The notes: generated by a model not told the origin, from the letters alone. DNA of 64,000 bases from Kitasatospora sp. NBC_01266 (GCF_036242395.1 NZ_CP108458.1:7068001-7132000), one strand, 5' to 3'; shown: positions 1-8,981, numbered from the stretch's first letter. Numbers and translations: made by a program.

Positions 1-2239
1 CCTCGGCACCGGTGAACCCCGCGCAGTCGATGGCCAGTTGCATCATCTGCTCCTGGAACAGCGGAACCCCGAGGGTCTTGTCCAGGGCCCGCCTCATCAG
101 CGGGTGCGGGCAGTCGGCCTTCTCCTGCCCGGCCCGGCGGCGCAGGTAGGGGTGGACCGAGCCGCCCTGGATCGGGCCGGGGCGGATCAGGGCGACCTCC
201 ACCACCAGGTCGTAGAACGTGGTCGGCTTCAGCCTCGGCAGGGTGGACATCTGGGCCCGCGACTCGACCTGGAACACCCCGACGGTGTCGGCCCGGCAGA
301 GCATCCGGTAGACGTCCTCGTCGTCCCTGGGGATGCTGGTGAGGTCGAGCCGGCGGCCGTGCTGCTCGGCCACCAGCGTGCAGGCGTCGTGCAGGGCGGA
401 GAGCATGCCGAGCCCCAGCAGGTCGATCTTGACCAGGCCCGCGCCGGCCGTCGACTCCTTGTCCCACTGCAGCACCGAACGGCCCGGCATGCGGGCCCAC
501 TCGGTCGGGCAGATCTGGCCGACCGGCTGACCGGTCAGCACCATGCCGCCCGAATGGATTCCCAAGTGGCGTGGTAGGCCGTGCAGTTGGCTGCCCAGCT
601 CGAGCACGTCGGCCGGGATCACGGCGTCCGCCCCGGGAGCGGAGCGGAAGTCGACCTGCCGGGAGAAGGCGTTGACCTGGTCCATCGGGTAGCCGAGCAC
701 CCGGGCCGCGTCGCGCAGTGCCAGCCGGGGGCGGTAGGTGATCACGTTGGCCACCTGGGCGGCGTGCGCGCGGCCGTAGCGCTGGTAGACGTACTGGATC
801 ACCTCCTCGCGGCGCCGGTGCTCGATGTCCAGGTCGATGTCGGGCGGCCCGTCCCGCTCCATGCTGAGGAAGCGTTCGAAGAGCAGCCCGTAGTGGATCG
901 GGTCGACGGCGGTGATGCCCAGCGCGTAGCAGACCGCCGAGTTGGCGGCCGAACCGCGCCCCTGGCACCAGATGTCCTGGCGCCGGCAGAACTCCACCAG
1001 GTCGTGGACGATCAGGAAGTAGCCCGCCAGCTCCCGCCGCCGGATCACCTCCAGCTCCCTGGCCAGCTGCTCCTCGGCCCGCCGGTGGTCCGGGCCGAAG
1101 CGAACTGCCGCTCCCCGGAGCGTCAGTTCGCGCAGGAAGCTGAACCCGGTGTGCCCGTCCGGCACCGGGAAGACGGGCAACTCCGGTTTCAGGGTGGTGA
1201 ATTCGAAGGCGCAGGCGCGGCCGAGTTCGGCGGTGGCGGCCCGCACCCCGGGGAACCGGTCCAGCCGGGCCGCCATCTCGGCCCCCGACCGCAGGTGCGC
1301 GGTGCCCGCCGCCCTGGTCCATCCGGCCGCCTGGGCGAGCGTCCGGCGGGCCCGCAGCGCGGCCAGCCCCTGCGCCAACCGCCCCTGGGCGGGGGTGGCG
1401 TGGTGCACGTTGTTGGAGGCCACCACCGCGAGGCCGGCCCGGGCGGCCAGCGCCGCCAGCGCGTCGTTGCGCGGGTCGTCCCCGGGCAGCCGGTGATCGA
1501 TCAGCTCGACGAAGACGTTCGCCGCCCCGAACGCCTCGGTGAGCAGGTGCAGTTCGCGCAGTGCGGCGTCCGGTCCGCGCTCCTCCAGGGCCCGTTGCAC
1601 CCGGCCGTTGCGGCAGCCGGTGAGCACCGCCCACTCGCCGCCGTGCGCGCCGGCGACCTCCTCGAACGTGTAGGCGGGGCGGCCCTTGCCCTGGCCGGCC
1701 AGCTGGGCGGCGGCGATCGCGGCGGACAGGCGCCGGTAGCCCTCGGCGGAGCGGGCCAGTACCAGCAGGTGCTCGTCCCGCAGGCCGGGCGCGCCAAGGG
1801 AGTTGGGGGCGTCCGGGGAACCGGGCAGGTTGAGCTCGGCCCCGAAGGCGGTGCGCAGGCCGGTGCCCTGGGCGGCCAGATGGAGCCGGACCGCTCCGTA
1901 GAGGCCGTCGTGGTCGGTGATCGCCAGGGTCTCCACGCCGAGCCGCAGCGCCTCGGCGACCAAGTCCTCCGGTTCGCTCGCGCCGTCCAGGAAGCTGAAC
2001 GCGGAGTGCACGTGCAGCTCGGCCCAGGGCGTGCTCGTGCGGGGCCGGTCGGGGGAGCCGGGCAGGCGCAGCACGTCGGCGAACTGACCCGCGTCCGCGC
2101 GGTGGTCGCTCTCCCTGCCGCGCTCCCGGTCGCTCTCCCCGCCGCGCCCCCGGCCGCTGTCCCGTTTGCCGCCGTCCCGGCCGTGCATCCGGTCGCGGAG
2201 TTCGCTCCAGGGGAGCTTGGACTGACTGTCGAATCCCAT
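1..2239 (-). CDS. dnaE2: Error-prone DNA polymerase III alpha subunit DnaE2 (3' end outside window)
   Basis: C-family polymerase that carries out error-prone synthesis past DNA damage together with ImuA and ImuB. Read on the minus strand from ATG 2239, the frame stays open for about 746 codons to the window edge. A PHP domain starts after about 60 residues (LHVHSAFSFLDGA, then ITDHDGLYG), and the polymerase core has GRGSAANSAVCYALGI and the catalytic-type run PDIDIDIEHRRREEVI. The first 55 residues before the PHP domain are a low-complexity Arg/Asp/Gly/Ser tail. It lies 69 bp after imuB on the same strand, the usual order of the actinobacterial mutasome, so it is probably induced from the LexA box before imuA. 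The missing C-terminus would show whether it lacks the beta-clamp motif, as DnaE2 does. Confidence 0.93.
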   Translation of the reverse strand, partial: MGFDSQSKLPWSELRDRMHGRDGGKRDSGRGRGGESDRERGRESDHRADAGQFADVLRLPGSPDRPRTSTPWAELHVHSAFSFLDGASEPEDLVAEALRLGVETLAITDHDGLYGAVRLHLAAQGTGLRTAFGAELNLPGSPDAPNSLGAPGLRDEHLLVLARSAEGYRRLSAAIAAAQLAGQGKGRPAYTFEEVAGAHGGEWAVLTGCRNGRVQRALEERGPDAALRELHLLTEAFGAANVFVELIDHRLPGDDPRNDALAALAARAGLAVVASNNVHHATPAQGRLAQGLAALRARRTLAQAAGWTRAAGTAHLRSGAEMAARLDRFPGVRAATAELGRACAFEFTTLKPELPVFPVPDGHTGFSFLRELTLRGAAVRFGPDHRRAEEQLARELEVIRRRELAGYFLIVHDLVEFCRRQDIWCQGRGSAANSAVCYALGITAVDPIHYGLLFERFLSMERDGPPDIDLDIEHRRREEVIQYVYQRYGRAHAAQVANVITYRPRLALRDAARVLGYPMDQVNAFSRQVDFRSAPGADAVIPADVLELGSQLHGLPRHLGIHSGGMVLTGQPVGQICPTEWARMPGRSVLQWDKESTAGAGLVKIDLLGLGMLSALHDACTLVAEQHGRRLDLTSIPRDDEDVYRMLCRADTVGVFQVESRAQMSTLPRLKPTTFYDLVVEVALIRPGPIQGGSVHPYLRRRAGQEKADCPHPLMRRALDKTLGVPLFQEQMMQLAIDCAGFTGAE

Positions 2240-2308
2240 GGTGCCGGGCCGTTCGTTCTTCGTTCCGTCCGGGATCCCGCGGGATCCCGCTGATTCGCTG
2301 ATGGTCCG

Positions 2309-4015
2309 TCAGGTATAGGCCGCCTCCACCGCCCAGCCCCCGCCCTCCCGGACGAGCAGCAGCGCCCGCCCGTCGGCCAGGGTGACCTGGAGCCGGGCCC
2401 GGCGTCGCCCCAGGTCCGGCTCCCACCACCGCTCGACGGCGGGCCACGGGCCGGCCCAGCCGGTGACCACCGTCACCCGTCCGTCCAGCACCAGCTGGGC
2501 CGGCGGCGCGGAGACCTCGGCCCGCCCGGTCACGGCGACCGGCAGCCCGGCCGCGTCCAGCACGGCCACCGGCACCGGCGTCGGCGGCACCACGCCGGGC
2601 GCCGGGTGGCCGAGCCGTCCCGGCCAGGGCGCGTCCCGGTCGGTGGCCGGCGCCGGCCGCTCGCCCCAGGGGACCTTGACCAGCACCTCGTCCGGACCGC
2701 GCCCGCCGACCCGTTCGACCCGGGTCAGCCCGCCGTACCCCAGCAGCGCCTGCACCCGGGCCGCCGCCCGCTCCACCCGGTCCTCGACCACCGCCTGTCC
2801 CCAGAGCGCCAACTGCCGCCCGTGGTCGGCCACCAGCTCGTCCGGCACCAGCCGCAGCGCGGTGAACCCGCCGGCGGTGGGCGCGAAGAACCCCGAGCCC
2901 TGCCAGGCCTGCAGCTGCCAGCGCACCCGCTCGGCCAGCGCGGGCGCGGACAGCCGCCCCTCGTGCTGCCAGAGCCGGCTGGCGCTGCCGCCGTCCGCGC
3001 AGGTCACCTCCACGGCCACCCGGCGGCAGGCCAGCCCGGCCCCGGCCAGCGCCTCGTGCAGGCGCTCGGCGAGCGCGCGGCCGACGAAGACCAGCGGCTC
3101 GACCAGCAGTTCGGGCGGGTCGAAGCGCTGCTCGACCGCCAGCTCGGGCCCGGGGGTCCGGCCGGCCGGCGGTCGCGCGGTGCGGCCTTGGGCCAGCCGG
3201 TGCGCGGCCCGCCCGGCGGGCCCGAACCGGTCGGCCACGGTGGCGGCCGGCAGCCGGGCGAAGTCGCCCAGGGTGGGTACGCCGAGCCGGACCAGCAGCT
3301 CGGCCAGCGGTTCGTCCTCCAGCGCGGCGACCGGGTACGGAGCCAGGAACTCGGCCGTCCGTCCGGCGGGCACCACGACCCCGGCACGGGCGGCGAGCAC
3401 GGCGGCGAAGACGCCGTCCGCGGCCCCGAGTCGCGGGGCCGGGGCGCCGGTGGACCCGGGAGCGGCGGCCGTCACCGGGGCCGGCTCCACCGGCCCGCCC
3501 CAGTCCGTGGCGCGGTCCGCCGCCGGGTCCACCGCCACCCGCAGCCCGGCCAGGGCCGCCGACACCGCCGCGACCAGCGCCCGCTCCCCGCCGAAGTACC
3601 GGGCCGGCCCCTTCACCTGGATCGCGCAGAGCCCGGGTCGCAGCACCTCCACCCGAGGCGTGAACGCCTCGACGGCGGCCACCACGGGTTCGAAGCAGCG
3701 GGTCTCGCCCGCCGGGTCCCGCTCCCGCAGCCGCAGCTCGGGGCAGAGCCGGTGGGCCAGCCGCAGCCGCTGCCCGCGCCGCACCCCGGCCAGCCGCGCC
3801 GCGTCCGAACAGGCCAGCACCCGATCACCTGCCACCACGGCCACCGCCCGGCCGGGCTCGGCCAGGCCACCGGTGGCGACGATCGGCCAGTCCGGGTACC
3901 AGACCACCAGCACCCGCACCGGGTCGACCCGGGTGTCGTCGACGCCGTTGACGTCATCGACGCCGACGCCGTTGACGTCGCCCCGTTCACCCGCACCGCT
4001 CTCGACAGCAGCCAT
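2309..4015 (-). CDS. imuB: Y-family polymerase-like mutasome protein ImuB
   Basis: Non-catalytic Y-family polymerase homologue that links DnaE2 to the sliding clamp in SOS mutagenesis. The product is 568 residues. It opens with VLVVWYPDWPIVATGG, where an active Y-family enzyme would have an acidic DxDxFF-type motif, so the active site is lost as is typical of ImuB. The thumb and little-finger region follows (LAPYPVAALEDEPLAELLVRLG and onward). I chose ATG 4015 because the stop of imuA ends one base before it (TGA-G-ATG), which implies translational coupling; the longer open frame to 4102 overlaps imuA. A repetitive D-V-N-G-V stretch sits near the N-terminus. Confidence 0.92.
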   Translation of the reverse strand: MAAVESGAGERGDVNGVGVDDVNGVDDTRVDPVRVLVVWYPDWPIVATGGLAEPGRAVAVVAGDRVLACSDAARLAGVRRGQRLRLAHRLCPELRLRERDPAGETRCFEPVVAAVEAFTPRVEVLRPGLCAIQVKGPARYFGGERALVAAVSAALAGLRVAVDPAADRATDWGGPVEPAPVTAAAPGSTGAPAPRLGAADGVFAAVLAARAGVVVPAGRTAEFLAPYPVAALEDEPLAELLVRLGVPTLGDFARLPAATVADRFGPAGRAAHRLAQGRTARPPAGRTPGPELAVEQRFDPPELLVEPLVFVGRALAERLHEALAGAGLACRRVAVEVTCADGGSASRLWQHEGRLSAPALAERVRWQLQAWQGSGFFAPTAGGFTALRLVPDELVADHGRQLALWGQAVVEDRVERAAARVQALLGYGGLTRVERVGGRGPDEVLVKVPWGERPAPATDRDAPWPGRLGHPAPGVVPPTPVPVAVLDAAGLPVAVTGRAEVSAPPAQLVLDGRVTVVTGWAGPWPAVERWWEPDLGRRRARLQVTLADGRALLLVREGGGWAVEAAYT

Positions 4016-4016
4016 C

Positions 4017-4775
4017 TCACACCGCCGCCAGCCGCCCCCGCCCCACCGCGTCGCCCGACTCCACGTCGAGCCCCACCCCGACAGCGGCGGGCCCGAGGGC
4101 ACCGTCCCGCGTCTCGATCACCTCGGGCGCCGTCCCGGGCGCCGCTTCCTCCGCCGCCCGGACCACCCCGTGCTCGTCCGGCAGCCAGACCCGCGCCGTG
4201 CGGGCACGCGCGGCCGCACCCCGGCCCTCGACCTGGACCAGCGCCCGCCGCCCGGCCAGCAGCCCGTACCCGGGGCCCAGCCCGACCCAGCGGCTCTCCC
4301 GCACGCTCAGCCGCAGCTCCGCCCCGGGCCACTCGCCGGCCACCAGCAGCACACACCCGCTCCGCCGCAGCACCGCGCCCAGCCGGGTCGCCAGCTGCGG
4401 CGCCACCGCCCCGGACGGACGCAGCAGGATCACCTCCACCGCCCCCGCCAGCGCCGCCACCACCTCGGGCCACTGCCGTCCGGGCGCGTCCACCAGCAGC
4501 AGCCGTCCGGGATCGATCCCGTACCCGCTGGCCGCCAGCAGCCCGAGCTCGGGCAGCCCCACCGCCGCGTACCACCCGTCCCGGTTCCCCGAGGCGAGCG
4601 CCAGCAGCAGCCCGGCGTCGTCCGACACCGACACCGCCGCCCCGCGCCGCAGCCCGCCCGCCGGCAGCACCCCGGCCAGCGCGGCGGGCACCGGCAGGGG
4701 CACCGGCGCCGCTCCGTCTCCCGACGGCACCGGCACCGGTGCTGCCTGCTGCTGGAGGAGGACGGGGGTGGCCAT
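4017..4775 (-). CDS. imuA: Mutasome protein ImuA (actinobacterial ImuA')
   Basis: First gene of the SOS mutagenesis cassette; actinobacterial ImuA' is a RecA-related accessory factor of the ImuB/DnaE2 mutasome. It has 252 residues from ATG 4775. The family is recognised from position and from a weak RecA-fold pattern (LLLVDAPGRQWPEVV, then an alternating beta/alpha core); I see no Walker A P-loop. The frame is open to 4835, but the LexA box at 4786-4801 lies inside that extension and an alternative ATG (4793) lies within the box, so the start just downstream of it is preferred. This gives a very short or absent leader. Function is inferred mainly from the imuA-imuB-dnaE2 order. Confidence 0.85.
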   Translation of the reverse strand: MATPVLLQQQAAPVPVPSGDGAAPVPLPVPAALAGVLPAGGLRRGAAVSVSDDAGLLLALASGNRDGWYAAVGLPELGLLAASGYGIDPGRLLLVDAPGRQWPEVVAALAGAVEVILLRPSGAVAPQLATRLGAVLRRSGCVLLVAGEWPGAELRLSVRESRWVGLGPGYGLLAGRRALVQVEGRGAAARARTARVWLPDEHGVVRAAEEAAPGTAPEVIETRDGALGPAAVGVGLDVESGDAVGRGRLAAV

Positions 4776-4785
4776 GGGTCCAGGA

Positions 4786-4801
4786 TCGAACATCCGTTCG
4801 T
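4786..4801. promoter_or_regulatory. LexA (SOS) box of imuA-imuB-dnaE2
   Basis: TCGAACATCCGTTCGT matches the actinobacterial/Bacillus-type LexA operator TCGAAC-N4-GTTCGA with one mismatch in the last base. It ends 10 bp before the chosen imuA start, where LexA would block initiation. Induction of this cassette by DNA damage is established in other actinobacteria; here it is inferred from the site. Confidence 0.88.
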
Positions 4802-5012
4802 AAAGATTCAAGTCAGAATCGAACTCTTGAGCCAATTCGAGGGTGATCGAGATCTCGTGGTGACGGAGAGTGGCTGTGATTGGTCGAAATGGTTGTCACC
4901 TGGTCGCGACAACTGTCACCTCAGGTCTTCAGCGTGGCTGTCGATCTGGCCCGAAAATCGACAGCTGGCACATCATCAGGATCTGTCACCTGGACCACGC
5001 GGAGGGCCTAGG

Positions 5013-5549
5013 GTGATCGGGATGAGCGATGATCCCGTGATGCTGCGTCCTGTGGCCGAGGACGACCTGCCGGTGCTCGAGCGGTTTCTCACGGATCCTG
5101 AGGCGACCGGGCCGTTCCAATGGCTCGGTTGGTCGGATCCCGGGCGGTGGCGACGGCGCTGGGAGCAGGACGGTCTGCTCGGCGATGACGGCGGCCAGCT
5201 GATGGTGGTGACTGGTGCCGACAGGTTCGGCTTCGTGGCATGGCGGAAGGTCGTGATGTCGCGGAGCTCGTACTGCTGGAATGTTGGAGCCCAGCTGCTG
5301 CCGGAGGGCCGGGGCCGTGGGGTCGGCACGCAGGCCCAGCGGCTGCTGGTGCGCTACCTTTTCGCGCACACACCGGTGGTCAGACTTGAAGCGGACACCG
5401 AGACGGAGAACATCGCCGAGCAACGCGCACTACAGAAATCCGGCTTCACCCGCGAAGGCGTGCTGCGCAGCGCTGTGTTCCGGGACGGGCAGTGGCGGGA
5501 CGTCGTCCGCTACAGCGTGCTCCGCAGCGACAGCCTCGGACAGCGGTGA
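5013..5549 (+). CDS. GNAT family N-acetyltransferase (RimJ/RimL-like)
   Basis: Acetyl-CoA-dependent N-acetyltransferase of 178 residues. It follows the RimJ/RimL pattern: LRPVAEDDLPVLERFL at the start, a substrate loop, the acetyl-CoA pyrophosphate loop LLPEGRGRGVGTQAQRLL around residue 100, and the late NIAEQRALQKSGFTREGVLR segment where an N-acetyltransferase places its conserved Asn. GTG 5013 is 6 nt after GGAGGG (5001-5006); ATG 5022, three codons on, is the alternative but is poorly spaced. The substrate cannot be told. The octamer TGTCACCT occurs three times upstream and once inverted downstream. Confidence 0.88.
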   Translation: MIGMSDDPVMLRPVAEDDLPVLERFLTDPEATGPFQWLGWSDPGRWRRRWEQDGLLGDDGGQLMVVTGADRFGFVAWRKVVMSRSSYCWNVGAQLLPEGRGRGVGTQAQRLLVRYLFAHTPVVRLEADTETENIAEQRALQKSGFTREGVLRSAVFRDGQWRDVVRYSVLRSDSLGQR

Positions 5550-5706
5550 CAACTGAGCCGAAAGCTCGGAGCAGGTGACAATAGGCGAGCCACGTCCGAG
5601 ATCCGGTGGCAGCAGGTGGCGACCTCGTCGAGGATCTCGTCGGCTGCTCGATTGCTCGGCTGCTCGGTTGCCGCCGGCCCGACCAACGCACAGGAGCAGT
5701 GCCCGC

Positions 5707-6372
5707 ATGTCACCGTCGACACCGACCGACGACCCCCGACCTGTGACCGGTCTCTGGGGGCAGATCCACGCCGAGCGGGCCGCCTTGGCCGCCGACCTGG
5801 TGGGGCTGGATGAGGAGCAGTGGGCCACCCGGTCCCTCTGCGACCGGTTCACGGTCCGCGAGGTACTCGCGCACATGACCGCGGGGGCGAGCCTCACCCC
5901 CGTGCGGTGGATGGCGGGTGTTGTCCGCTGCCGCTTCGACTTCGACCGGCAGGTCGCACTGCGGCTGGCCGAGCACATGGGCGCGGCTCCGGCCGAGACG
6001 CTCGCACGGTTCCGCCGGGTGATCACCAGCACGACCAAGCCGCCCCTGCCGAGAGTGGCGATGCTCGGGGAGACGGTCGTGCACGCGGAGGACATCCGCC
6101 GACCGCTTGGCATCAAGCGCGACTATCCGGTCGACGCCCTGACCGCCCTGGCCGCCTACTACCAGGGCTCCGACTTGCCCGTCCTGTCGAAGAAGCGCGC
6201 AGTCGGCCTACGACTGGCGGCGACCGACGGCCCCTTCGTCGCCGGTGACGGCGTGCCGGTGTCCGGCACCACGCTGGCCCTGGTGATGGCGATGGCCGGC
6301 CGCGCACCCTACTGCGACCAGCTCGACGGCGAAGGGGTCGCCCTCCTGCGCGAGCGCCAGGCGATGGCCTGA
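5707..6372 (+). CDS. Maleylpyruvate isomerase-family mycothiol-dependent (DinB-fold) enzyme
   Basis: 221-residue member of the mycothiol-dependent maleylpyruvate isomerase N-terminal family, a four-helix DinB fold that binds a metal. His56 in REVLAHMTAG and the pair Glu122/His126 in GETVVHAEDIRR are the expected three metal ligands. The family transfers or isomerises small molecules using mycothiol, the actinobacterial thiol; the substrate here is unknown. The start at ATG 5707 follows AGGAG about 11 nt upstream and agrees with the usual beginning of the family; the open frame to 5575 has a non-conserved prefix. Confidence 0.85.
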   Translation: MSPSTPTDDPRPVTGLWGQIHAERAALAADLVGLDEEQWATRSLCDRFTVREVLAHMTAGASLTPVRWMAGVVRCRFDFDRQVALRLAEHMGAAPAETLARFRRVITSTTKPPLPRVAMLGETVVHAEDIRRPLGIKRDYPVDALTALAAYYQGSDLPVLSKKRAVGLRLAATDGPFVAGDGVPVSGTTLALVMAMAGRAPYCDQLDGEGVALLRERQAMA

Positions 6373-6436
6373 CCGACGGCACGACCACCGGGCAAACGGG
6401 TCGACAGGGCGGGTGCGGAGGGAGCAGGGTGCACGC

Positions 6437-7357
6437 ATGTCTGATCTTCTGCCACTGCCGCTGCCGACCGGCTATCGGAGCCGGCCGGCAACCATCGCCG
6501 ACGTCGACGCGATCCATCGCCTGGTCGCGACCTGCGAGCGTGCACTGTACGGCCGCGCCGAGGTCGATCCCGACGGTGTCGCCGCCGACCTCGCCCGTCC
6601 CGGCCTGGACCTGGCCCTGGACACGTTGCTCGTGCACGACCCGGCGGGGGAGCTGGCCGGCCGGGCCTGGGTGAACCGGCGCTCCGAGGTCGACGTCCAT
6701 CCCGACCACCAGGGGCGGGGGTTGGGCGGCTCACTGCTCGCCTGGGTCGAGGCGCGGGCCCGTGAAGCGGGCGGCGAACGGATCGTCCAGACGGTCCCGG
6801 ACGGCGACCGGCGGGCCGTCGCGCTGCTGCGCTCGCACGGCTACGAACCGCACGCCATCGCCTGGTTCCTGGAGATCGCGCTGCCCGTCGAACCGGTGGT
6901 GCCCGAGCCGCCGGCGGGCATCACGGTGCGGCCGTTCCGGGCCGGCGACGAGCGGGCGGCGTACCAGCTCACCGAGGACGCGTTCGACGAGTGGCAGCAG
7001 CGGCGGAAGTCCTACGAGGAGTGGGCCCTGTTGACCGTCGAGCGCGACATCTTCGCGCCGGCGGTCTCGTCGGTGGCGTTCGCCGGCGACCAGATGGTCG
7101 GCGCGGTGCTCTCGCTGGACCTCCCGGATACCGACGAGGGGTACATCGAGCGGGTCGCGGTCCGACGTGACCACCGCAACCAGGGCATCGCCCGCGTGCT
7201 GCTGCGGCACACCTTCCGTGACGTCCACCGGCAGGGGCGGCGGACCTGCACGCTGTGGACGCACTCGCAGACCGGTGCGCTGTCGCTGTACGAGCGGGTG
7301 GGTATGACGGTCCGGCACAGTTCCACGGTCTTCGGCAAGGCGCTCACCACCCGGTAG
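6437..7357 (+). CDS. Tandem-domain GNAT N-acetyltransferase
   Basis: 306-residue protein with two GNAT domains in series. The first carries the acetyl-CoA loop HPDHQGRGLGGSLLAWVEAR near residue 90; the second carries VRRDHRNQGIARVLLRHTF near residue 240 and a terminal SLYERVGMTVRHSS strand. Two-domain GNATs of this layout include mycothiol synthase MshD, but nothing here proves that activity and the gene is not beside other mycothiol genes. ATG 6437 is preceded by a GGAGGGAG stretch. It lies 64 bp after the mycothiol-dependent enzyme, same strand, so the two may be co-transcribed. Confidence 0.87.
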   Translation: MSDLLPLPLPTGYRSRPATIADVDAIHRLVATCERALYGRAEVDPDGVAADLARPGLDLALDTLLVHDPAGELAGRAWVNRRSEVDVHPDHQGRGLGGSLLAWVEARAREAGGERIVQTVPDGDRRAVALLRSHGYEPHAIAWFLEIALPVEPVVPEPPAGITVRPFRAGDERAAYQLTEDAFDEWQQRRKSYEEWALLTVERDIFAPAVSSVAFAGDQMVGAVLSLDLPDTDEGYIERVAVRRDHRNQGIARVLLRHTFRDVHRQGRRTCTLWTHSQTGALSLYERVGMTVRHSSTVFGKALTTR

Positions 7358-7410
7358 CGGAGCAGCTCCTGCGGGCCGGCCCCGGTGCGCCGGCCCGTGG
7401 CCTGTCCGGC

Positions 7411-7437
7411 CCCGCCGCCCGGGCTCCGGGCGGCGGG
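7411..7437. terminator. Bidirectional hairpin terminator
   Basis: A 12-bp perfect GC stem (7411-7422 with 7426-7437) and a 3-nt loop sit between two convergent genes. As in many actinobacteria there is no clear U tract. Confidence 0.7.
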
Positions 7438-7449
7438 CCCGGCGATCCG

Positions 7450-8025
7450 TCATGCCCGGGCGGCCCGCCAGCCGGTGTCCGCCGCCCAGCGCTCGGCCGC
7501 GGCCATCAGGATCTCCCAGGCGGGCGCTTTGATCTGCCCGTAGTCGCCGAGGTCCGGCACGCTCTGCGCCAGCCGCTGCTTGAAGGCGCCCCAGGAGCGG
7601 CGGGCGGCCTCGTCCGCGCGCAGGTAGTCGCGGAACAGCAGTGCGTGGCGCGCGGCGCGGCCGTCGCTCTCGCGCAGGTGGACGTTGCAGCGGCGGGCGC
7701 CGACCGGGGGAGCGAAGACGAGCTTTCGGCTCTGCCGGCCGGCGGTCACCTCCAGGTGGTTCCACGGCTCGGGCCGGCAGCGGAAGCCGATCGTGGCGAA
7801 CAGCGCGACCTCGCGAGCCTGCTCGATCGACCGCATCCGCACCTGGACGTCGATGCAGTCCTTGGCCGCCAGTCCGGGTACCGAGGTGGACCCCACATGG
7901 TCGACAGCGAGCGCGAGTTCGCCCAGCACGGCACGTAACCGCTCGGCCAGCAGCTCGAATTCGGCCGACCAGCCGGCCTGGTAGTCGACGACCGCGACGG
8001 GAGCCTGCTCATCGGGAAAGGGCAT
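7450..8025 (-). CDS. GrpB family (UPF0157) nucleotidyltransferase-fold protein
   Basis: 191-residue GrpB/UPF0157 protein. The diagnostic run DHVGSTSVPGLAAKDCIDVQV is near residue 44, followed by HLEV and NVHLRESDGRAARHALLFRDYL, all typical of this nucleotidyltransferase-superfamily group. Members occur alone or fused to CoaE dephospho-CoA kinase; this one stands alone. The biochemical role is unproven. ATG 8025 is chosen; GTG 8031 two codons earlier is possible. Confidence 0.88.
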   Translation of the reverse strand: MPFPDEQAPVAVVDYQAGWSAEFELLAERLRAVLGELALAVDHVGSTSVPGLAAKDCIDVQVRMRSIEQAREVALFATIGFRCRPEPWNHLEVTAGRQSRKLVFAPPVGARRCNVHLRESDGRAARHALLFRDYLRADEAARRSWGAFKQRLAQSVPDLGDYGQIKAPAWEILMAAAERWAADTGWRAARA

Positions 8026-8064
8026 GCCCACCAGATTAGTGGCGTACCGGCTCCGTCGGACGGC

Positions 8065-8949
8065 TTACGCCGGGTGCTGCCGGCCCAGTTCGGCGAACCC
8101 CGCCCGCCAGGACGCCCGGGTCGGGCGCCAGCCCCGGGCCTGCCGGGCCAGCGTGTTGTCGGCGCCGCGCTCCCAGCCGGCCCGCCCGCCGCCCCGCCCG
8201 TCGGTGGCTCCCACCACCGGCGGCGGTGCCCCGACGGCGGCGGCCAGCACCGGGACCCAGTCGCGGGCCGCCGCCGGTTCGTCGTCCACGATGTTGACCG
8301 TCCCGCTGGGCCAGTCCAGCGCCGCGAGCGCCGCCAGTGCCGCGTCCTCGACGTGCAGGAAGGAGCTCACGGCGGCGCCGGCGGTCAACTCGCCCCGGTG
8401 CAGCCGCTGCGCCGTCAGGCCGTCCGGCGCGTACCAGGTGCCCGGTCCGTAGAGGGTGCCGTAGCGCAGCACCACGTGCTCGGGCAGCTCGGCGGCGGCC
8501 TCCTCCAGGGCGCGCAGGCCGGCGACCGTGGTGGCGCGCGGCTGCTCGGTGGTGTCGTCCAGCGCGGTGGCCTCGGTGGCCGGGGTGTCACCGCCCTGGT
8601 AGGCCCAGGAGATGGACTGCGCGACGATCCGCCCCACCCCGGCGCGGTGCGCGGCGTCCACCAGGTTGCGGGTGCCCTCCCGGCGGATCCTGGCGTTCGC
8701 GGCGAAGTCGAGGGCGGCGAGCGCGGTCAGCTGGTGCATGATCGCGTCCGGGGCGGCCTCGGCGACGGCCCGTTCGACCGCCGCCCGGTCGAAGACGTCC
8801 AGCCGGATCGCCTCGGCACCGCGCTCGCGCAGCGCGGCCACGCCCTCGGCGGAGCGGGAGGTGGCGGCGACCTGGTGGCCGGCGTCCAGCAGCAGCGGCA
8901 GCAACTGGCGGCCGATGGCGCCGGTGGCCCCGGCGAGGAGGATGCGCAT
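8065..8949 (-). CDS. NAD-dependent epimerase/dehydratase (extended SDR)
   Basis: 294-residue extended short-chain dehydrogenase. It begins MRILLAGATGAIGRQLL, a classical GxxGxxG nucleotide-binding turn at residues 7-13, and has the family pattern RNLVDAAHRAGVGRIVAQSISWAYQ and VLRYGTLYGPGTWY. The strict YxxxK catalytic pair is not obvious, as in atypical SDRs. It lies 88 bp downstream of the MFS gene on the same strand and may be co-transcribed with it. Three exact copies of GGCAGGGGT precede it. Confidence 0.85.
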   Translation of the reverse strand: MRILLAGATGAIGRQLLPLLLDAGHQVAATSRSAEGVAALRERGAEAIRLDVFDRAAVERAVAEAAPDAIMHQLTALAALDFAANARIRREGTRNLVDAAHRAGVGRIVAQSISWAYQGGDTPATEATALDDTTEQPRATTVAGLRALEEAAAELPEHVVLRYGTLYGPGTWYAPDGLTAQRLHRGELTAGAAVSSFLHVEDAALAALAALDWPSGTVNIVDDEPAAARDWVPVLAAAVGAPPPVVGATDGRGGGRAGWERGADNTLARQARGWRPTRASWRAGFAELGRQHPA

Positions 8950-8981
8950 GGCGGTGAACTCTTTCGCTTCGTGCTGACGAT

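Noticed and set aside
1-2293. Long plus-strand frames over the dnaE2 region
   Set aside because: Their composition is Gly/Gln/Val-rich and unnatural; the minus-strand frame has clear PHP and polymerase motifs.
4818-4840. Second LexA-like box (TCGAAC...ATTCGA) upstream of imuA
   Set aside because: The half-sites are 10 bp apart rather than 4, so it does not fit the operator.
2382-5549. A 1055-residue plus-strand frame ending in the GNAT gene
   Set aside because: Only the last 178 residues look like protein. The rest is the antisense of imuA and imuB.
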